A stretch of DNA of 10,214 nt from Treponema sp. (GTDB taxonomy: Bacteria; Spirochaetota; Spirochaetia; Treponematales; Breznakiellaceae), in contig JAISOR010000206.1 in assembly GCA_031275535.1 (NCBI GenBank), forward strand, positions 1 through 10,214, in the 5' to 3' direction. Under the pieces are notes generated by a model that ran no database searches, was not told where the DNA came from, and saw only the letters and a list, made by a program, of their open reading frames with translations. Both the position numbers and the translations under genes were made by a program. Every line of letters starts with the position of its first letter. Positions within the stretch are counted from its first letter, which is position 1. Of the stretch, positions 5,982 through 10,214 are shown piece by piece.

Positions 5982-7429
5982 GCATCGGGTCCGCCCTTTT
6001 TACGGATTTTTACTCCCTAACCATGGCCCATGGGTATTGGAAAAAGGGGATGAATACCCAGGCGGTGTTTGAGATGTTTTTCCGCCGCCAGCCCTTTGGC
6101 GGAGGGTTTTCCATATTTGCGGGGCTCCAGCCCCTGCTGGAGGAACTCCGGGACTTTTCCTTTTCTTCCGGGGATATCGATTTTCTAAGCAGCCTGGGGC
6201 TTTTTGAAACCCCCTTCCTGGATTATCTGCGGGACTTTCGATTTACCGGCTCCCTTTGGGCCCTGGACGAGGGGACGGTGATCTTTCCCCAGGAGCCCCT
6301 GATCCGCGTGGAGGGTAACCTTATCGAGTGTCAGATCGTGGAGGGGATGCTCCTCAACATGATCAATTTTCAGAGCCTCGTCGCCACCAAAACCGCCCGG
6401 GTTTGGCTTGCCTCCGGGCAGGGCCCGGTGATGGAATTCGGCCTCCGCCGGGCCCAGGGGCCCGATGGGGCCATGTCCGCCTCCAGGGCGGCTTTTATCG
6501 GGGGCGCCATGGGAACCTCCAACAGCCTGGCGGGGAAAAAATACGGCATCCCCGTATTGGGTACCATGGCCCATGCCTGGGTCATGTCCTTCCCCAGTGA
6601 GGAAGAGGCCTTCCGGGCCTACGCGGATATCTATCCCCAGCATCCGGTATTCCTTATCGATACCTACGATACCCTGAAAAGCGGGGTCCTGAACGCCGTT
6701 AAGGTGGGGAAACAGCTTGCCGCGGAGGGGCGGAACTTTGGGATCCGCCTGGATTCGGGGGACATCCATTACCTTTCGGTCCAGGTACGCAAGATCTTTG
6801 ACGCCGCCGGTCTTTCCGGGGCGACCATAGCGGTATCCAACGATCTGGACGAATCTATTATTCAGACCCTTACCGGCGCAAAGGCCCCCATCGACAGTTG
6901 GGGGGTGGGGACCCAAATGGTCACCGGCGGTACCGAAGCGGCCTTTACGGGGGTCTATAAACTTACCGCCCGGGAGGATGCCTCGGGACGGATGATCCCG
7001 GTGATGAAGTTTTCCGATAATCCCGAAAAAACCACCAACCCCGGCATTAAGCAGCTATGGCGTATCAAAGACGCCCAGGGTATAGCGGTGGCGGATATCC
7101 TTGCCCTGGAGGATGAGTTTTCCGGCGCCGATGCCTTACAGACGGGGAAGCGGTATGCCTTTTGGCACCCCTCCGCGGATTACCGCCATTTTTATCATAC
7201 CATCGAAGGGAGTGTGGAGCCGCTCCTCAAGGTCCGGGTGGAAAAGGGGAAAATCACCACGGCCCTTCCTTCCCTGGAAGATATCCGCCGGCATACGAAG
7301 GAGGATCTGGCCTCCCTTGATAATAGTTATAAGCGGCTCCTTAATCCCCATATCTATAAGGTTTCCGTTACCGAGCGGCTTCGGGCCCTCAAGCTCGATC
7401 TTATCAGGAATTATCTTGGGGAATTGTAG
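5978..7429 (+). CDS. pncB: Nicotinate phosphoribosyltransferase
   Basis: The 483-aa product joins nicotinate and phosphoribosyl pyrophosphate to give nicotinate mononucleotide with ATP hydrolysis, the committed step of the Preiss-Handler route. The N-terminus LFTDFYSLTMAHGYW is the typical family start. EFGLRRAQGPDG begins at residue 153, GTMAHAWVMSF contains His199 at the position of the autophosphorylated histidine, and RLDSGD (257-262) is the conserved phosphoribosyl-binding loop. GVGTQMVTGG near 310 and MKFSDNPEKTTNPG also match. Length is normal for the longer bacterial and eukaryotic-type enzymes, so it looks intact. GGAG at 5967-5970 is seven bases before the ATG. Together with pncA it forms a complete nicotinamide-to-NaMN module; nadD and nadE functions are not in the window. 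Confidence 0.95.
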   Translation: MSIGSALFTDFYSLTMAHGYWKKGMNTQAVFEMFFRRQPFGGGFSIFAGLQPLLEELRDFSFSSGDIDFLSSLGLFETPFLDYLRDFRFTGSLWALDEGTVIFPQEPLIRVEGNLIECQIVEGMLLNMINFQSLVATKTARVWLASGQGPVMEFGLRRAQGPDGAMSASRAAFIGGAMGTSNSLAGKKYGIPVLGTMAHAWVMSFPSEEEAFRAYADIYPQHPVFLIDTYDTLKSGVLNAVKVGKQLAAEGRNFGIRLDSGDIHYLSVQVRKIFDAAGLSGATIAVSNDLDESIIQTLTGAKAPIDSWGVGTQMVTGGTEAAFTGVYKLTAREDASGRMIPVMKFSDNPEKTTNPGIKQLWRIKDAQGIAVADILALEDEFSGADALQTGKRYAFWHPSADYRHFYHTIEGSVEPLLKVRVEKGKITTALPSLEDIRRHTKEDLASLDNSYKRLLNPHIYKVSVTERLRALKLDLIRNYLGEL

Positions 7430-8317
7430 GTGAACCGGAACGTGGATATCTATACCCTGTTGAAGGCTTATCCGGCTGATTCTCCTGCCTGGAGTTTGGT
7501 GGACGCCTTTGATGCGGTTACCAATGGCATTGAGAATCCCGAGGCCCTGGTTCGGATGGAATCTTTGACGGAACCTTCTCTGCGGCCCTGGAAATTCCTG
7601 GTAGGGGCCATCAAGGCCTTATACGACTATGATCTGCCCCGCTGTACGGCGGCATACCAGGCCATTGACGATGATTCGGCGCCGGGGGTATTAAAGCCCT
7701 TTTTCCGGGCCTGGATTGCCCGGCAAAAGACCCGGGATCGGGCCCTTGTCTTCCGGGAAATAAGCGAATTCCGCGATCCGGTGGTCGGCCTGTACCGCCG
7801 GATCCTTATGGAACCCCACCCCCTGACTCTGGCCGCGGAACAGGCCGAAGAGGCCCTCCATCACGGCCTGTATGAGCAATTTGAAACCCTGGCCCTCCGG
7901 GTCCTTGCCGGATTGCGGGCCCAGGTCCAAAACGACGGGCCCCTCCTGGCGCTGCGCTATGCCCTGTATTGCCTGGATATGCTGGATAAAAACGGATACG
8001 AGGGGACGGACTTTTTTTCGGCCCTTATCCGGACGCTGGGCGAGGCCGACGGGTTTTGCGTCCTTGGCTTCGCCCTGATCGGTAAGGATAACGGGACCGC
8101 CGCGGGGGCGCTGCAAAAAGCCCTGGACGCGGGGGACGGGAACTTTCTCGATGCCCCCATGAGATCCCTGATTGGGGAGCTGATTCTGCTCCTGGACCCC
8201 CGGCAAAAGGGCCGGACCCCGGTTTCCGGGGCCCTTCCCCTCCGGCCGGGGCGGAGGCAAGGCAGAGCCCCCGCGACCCGTCAACCGGAGCTTTTCGAGG
8301 AAGGCCATGATGGATAA
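7430..8317 (+). CDS. Unrecognised 295-aa helical protein in the NAD-salvage operon
   Basis: I do not recognise a family. The start is GTG, directly abutting the pncB stop, with GGGGA (7418-7422) seven bases upstream. The sequence has no signal peptide and no membrane span and is rich in Ala, Leu and Arg. Residues about 10-255 look like consecutive helical hairpins (for example TLAAEQAEEALHHGLYEQF, then FETLALRVLAGLRAQ), reminiscent of TPR-like or other alpha-solenoid folds without a clean consensus. From Asp256 on the tail changes to Pro/Arg/Gly-rich, probably disordered sequence ending in ELFEEGHDG. Codon use and GC match the neighbours, and the last bases overlap the next gene by 11 bp, so it is a real operon member. 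A scaffold or protein-interaction role is the most that can be suggested. Confidence 0.8.
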   Translation: MNRNVDIYTLLKAYPADSPAWSLVDAFDAVTNGIENPEALVRMESLTEPSLRPWKFLVGAIKALYDYDLPRCTAAYQAIDDDSAPGVLKPFFRAWIARQKTRDRALVFREISEFRDPVVGLYRRILMEPHPLTLAAEQAEEALHHGLYEQFETLALRVLAGLRAQVQNDGPLLALRYALYCLDMLDKNGYEGTDFFSALIRTLGEADGFCVLGFALIGKDNGTAAGALQKALDAGDGNFLDAPMRSLIGELILLLDPRQKGRTPVSGALPLRPGRRQGRAPATRQPELFEEGHDG

Positions 8318-8528
8318 AGCCGAACTTATCGCCAGGCTGCGAAAGGATGCGGCCCTTTTAGGAGATGACGAGGGCCGGCTTCACGGCATAAAACGCCTGG
8401 AGGCAGCCCTTTCCGTACCGGCGTCATTTGATGAACTGGAATGGGAATTGGCCCCCGCCGCCCGTTATGTGGGTCCCGGCGTATGGATCGACGCCATAGA
8501 GAATGCCTTAAAATACGACAGCCCCTAA
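8307..8528 (+). CDS. Unrecognised 73-aa protein between pncB-linked ORF and kinase
   Basis: A small soluble protein with no recognised family. The N-terminal half is a charged amphipathic helix pattern (DKAELIARLRKDAALLGDDEG, residues 3-23), then KRLEAALSVPASFDELEWEL and a more aromatic C-terminal part around VGPGVWIDAIENALKY. It overlaps the end of the preceding gene by 11 bp. AGGAAGG at 8298-8304 supports a start at 8307 or, with better spacing, at the adjacent ATG at 8310. The kinase gene follows after 9 bp. The good ribosome binding site, operon spacing and protein-like composition argue that it is real. It could be an adaptor or subunit for one of its two neighbours; that is a guess from position only. 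Confidence 0.7.
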   Translation: MMDKAELIARLRKDAALLGDDEGRLHGIKRLEAALSVPASFDELEWELAPAARYVGPGVWIDAIENALKYDSP

Positions 8529-8537
8529 GGAGAAGCT

Positions 8538-10208
8538 ATGAACAATTTACAGGTGCGTTTTATATGCGGAAAAACCGAAGGCCCCGTCATTGAATGTCCC
8601 CTGGGGACCCCGGTAGAAACGCTGGTTGAACATTTTGGCCCCCTGCCCGGCGGACTGGCGGCGGTACGGGTTAATAATGAGATTCTCCCCCTGTCTACCA
8701 GGCTTGAGGTGAACTCGACCTTGGCCCCCGTATCCCTGGAAGAACCCGACGGGGTGATGATCTACCGGCGTTCCCTGGCCTTTCTTCTGGCGGTGGCGGC
8801 CCGGGAACTCTTTCCCGACCGGAGCCTCTATGTGGGACATTCCCTGGGAAACAGCTACTATTATACCTTTGCGGACGAAAAGAAACCCGGCTCCGGGGAA
8901 ATTGAGACCCTGAAGGAAAAGATGAATTCCCTGGCAGGGGAGGATATTCCCATATCGTTCCGTTATATGGCCTATGCCGAAGCCCTGGCCCTGTTCGAGG
9001 CGAACAAGCAGACCGATACCAGTCTTCTTTTGGATCAGCGGAGCGAGCCCAAGGTCCAGGTTAATGAATGCAGGGGCTTTGTGGATCTGTATATCGAACC
9101 CCTGGTATCCCGAACCGGGCTTCTGGCGGCCTTTGATCTTATGGCATACCAGGACGGATTCCTCCTCCGGTTTCCCGGCGTGGGCCGGGGTATGGTAATT
9201 GATCCCTTCGAGGACAGTCCAAAGATCTTCTCGGTTTACAATGAATATAAGAAATGGGGCCGTATCGTGGGGGTCCATGCGGTGGGCTCCCTTAACCGGC
9301 TTGTGGCGGATCGTACTATTCGGGATTATATCAGAATTGCCGAGGCGTTCCAGGCTAAAAAAATGGCCGAGATTGCCGGTAAGATCTACGAAAGGCGGGA
9401 TTCCGTTAAGGTGGTCCTTATCGCCGGGCCTTCCAGTTCCGGCAAGACCACCTCGGCCAAACGGCTTGCCATTGAACTTAAAGTGATGGGCATTGAACCC
9501 CTGGCCATCGGGCTGGATGATTACTACCTGGGCGTCGAAAAGACCCCCAAGGATGAAAAGGGGGAACCCGATTATGAATGTCTTGAAGCCCTGGATGTGC
9601 CCTATCTTAATGAACAGCTCCTGGCCCTCTTTGCCGGGGACGAGGTGGAGCTGCCCCTCTTTGACTTTAAGAGCGGAAAGCGCAGGGAAGGCGGCGGCAG
9701 GCGGATCCGCCTGGGGCGCAGGACCATGCTTATCATCGAAGGCATCCACGGCCTTAACGATGCCCTGACCCCCCAGATCGGCCGGGATACAAAGTTTAAG
9801 CTCTATGTTTCGGCCCTGACCCAGCTTAATCTGGACGATCATAACCGGATCCCCACCAGCGACAACCGCCTCCTGCGGCGCATGGTCCGGGATTATCAAT
9901 TCCGGGGAAACAGCGCGGCGGGGACCATCAAGATGTGGCCCAGCGTTCAGCGGGGGGAACGGAAGTATATCTTCCCCTACCAAAACGGCGCCGACGCGGC
10001 CTTTAACTCTGCCCTGGACTATGAACTGGCGGTCCTTAAATTCTACGCCGAACCCCTGCTCCGTTCCGTAAAGCCGAGCATGGCGGAGTATGCCGAGGCG
10101 GTGCGGCTTCTGGCCTTTCTGGAAAATTTTGCCCCCATCCCCCCGCAGTATGTACCGGGCCAGAGCATCCTGCGGGAATTTATCGGGGACAGCGAATTTA
10201 AGTACTAA
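8538..10208 (+). CDS. Nucleoside kinase of the uridine-kinase type with TGS and ThrRS-like N-terminal domains
   Basis: The 556-aa protein has three parts. Residues 1-65 resemble a TGS domain. Residues about 75-240 resemble the second N-terminal domain of threonyl-tRNA synthetase (RRSLAFLLAVAARELFPD followed by GHSLGNSYYYTF). Residues 290-510 are a phosphoribulokinase/uridine-kinase P-loop domain with GPSSSGKTT at 297-305 (Lys303), the substrate-side LDDYY motif and IIEGIHGLN as the Walker-B-like strand. The family normally transfers phosphate from ATP to a nucleoside 5'-hydroxyl; uridine is the usual annotation. In the ThrRS-like part the editing HxxxH motif is absent (Arg78 and Phe82 stand there), so tRNA editing is unlikely. 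AAGGAG (8527-8532) is five bases before the ATG. Its place behind pncA and pncB makes a pyridine riboside an alternative substrate worth considering. It is intact; only six bases follow the stop in this window. Confidence 0.88.
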   Translation: MNNLQVRFICGKTEGPVIECPLGTPVETLVEHFGPLPGGLAAVRVNNEILPLSTRLEVNSTLAPVSLEEPDGVMIYRRSLAFLLAVAARELFPDRSLYVGHSLGNSYYYTFADEKKPGSGEIETLKEKMNSLAGEDIPISFRYMAYAEALALFEANKQTDTSLLLDQRSEPKVQVNECRGFVDLYIEPLVSRTGLLAAFDLMAYQDGFLLRFPGVGRGMVIDPFEDSPKIFSVYNEYKKWGRIVGVHAVGSLNRLVADRTIRDYIRIAEAFQAKKMAEIAGKIYERRDSVKVVLIAGPSSSGKTTSAKRLAIELKVMGIEPLAIGLDDYYLGVEKTPKDEKGEPDYECLEALDVPYLNEQLLALFAGDEVELPLFDFKSGKRREGGGRRIRLGRRTMLIIEGIHGLNDALTPQIGRDTKFKLYVSALTQLNLDDHNRIPTSDNRLLRRMVRDYQFRGNSAAGTIKMWPSVQRGERKYIFPYQNGADAAFNSALDYELAVLKFYAEPLLRSVKPSMAEYAEAVRLLAFLENFAPIPPQYVPGQSILREFIGDSEFKY

Positions 10209-10214
10209 GGGTAA

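Noticed and set aside
6185..6916. 243-codon minus-strand frame within pncB
   Set aside because: Antisense shadow of a gene with all pncB motifs; composition is Gly/Pro/His-rich with no recognisable domain.
8547..9983. 478-codon open frame on the minus strand opposite the kinase
   Set aside because: It is a GC-driven shadow: the plus strand encodes a motif-complete kinase, and the antisense product has repetitive Gly/Pro/His-rich sequence with no domain.

Overview
The window reads as a compact chromosomal segment of a host- or gut-associated spirochaete, most likely a Treponema-like organism of moderately high GC. The reasons are the style of the long PAS/GGDEF/EAL/GAF protein, the TGS/ThrRS-like nucleoside kinase found in spirochaetes and clostridia, and tight gene packing with AT-rich control regions between GC-rich genes. 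This assignment is from recall of family style, not a database search. No rRNA, tRNA, CRISPR array, transposase or phage gene was seen.

Left half, minus strand (5128 down to 1): a 167-aa stand-alone GAF-domain protein (5128-4625); a 249-bp AT-rich gap with promoter-like boxes, a hairpin and a possible 42-aa membrane micro-ORF; a 1201-aa cytoplasmic cyclic-di-GMP protein (4375-770) with architecture PocR-like, Cys-rich PAS, degenerate GGDEF, intact EAL, GAF, Cys-rich PAS, intact GGDEF with I-site; then, 8 bp later, an EamA/DMT-family membrane transporter (761-1) cut by the window edge. The GAF of the small protein is clearly homologous to the GAF inside the large one.

A 112-bp divergent control region (5129-5240) separates this from the right half, where five plus-strand genes overlap, abut or lie 9 bp apart: nicotinamidase pncA (5241-5981), nicotinate phosphoribosyltransferase pncB (5978-7429), an unrecognised 295-aa helical protein (7430-8317), an unrecognised 73-aa protein (8307-8528) and a 556-aa TGS/ThrRS-N2-like/P-loop nucleoside kinase (8538-10208). 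The first two enzymes convert nicotinamide to nicotinate and then to nicotinate mononucleotide, so the operon is an NAD-salvage unit. The uridine-kinase-type enzyme and the two unknown proteins are its interesting, less explained part: one testable idea is that the kinase handles a pyridine riboside rather than (or as well as) uridine.
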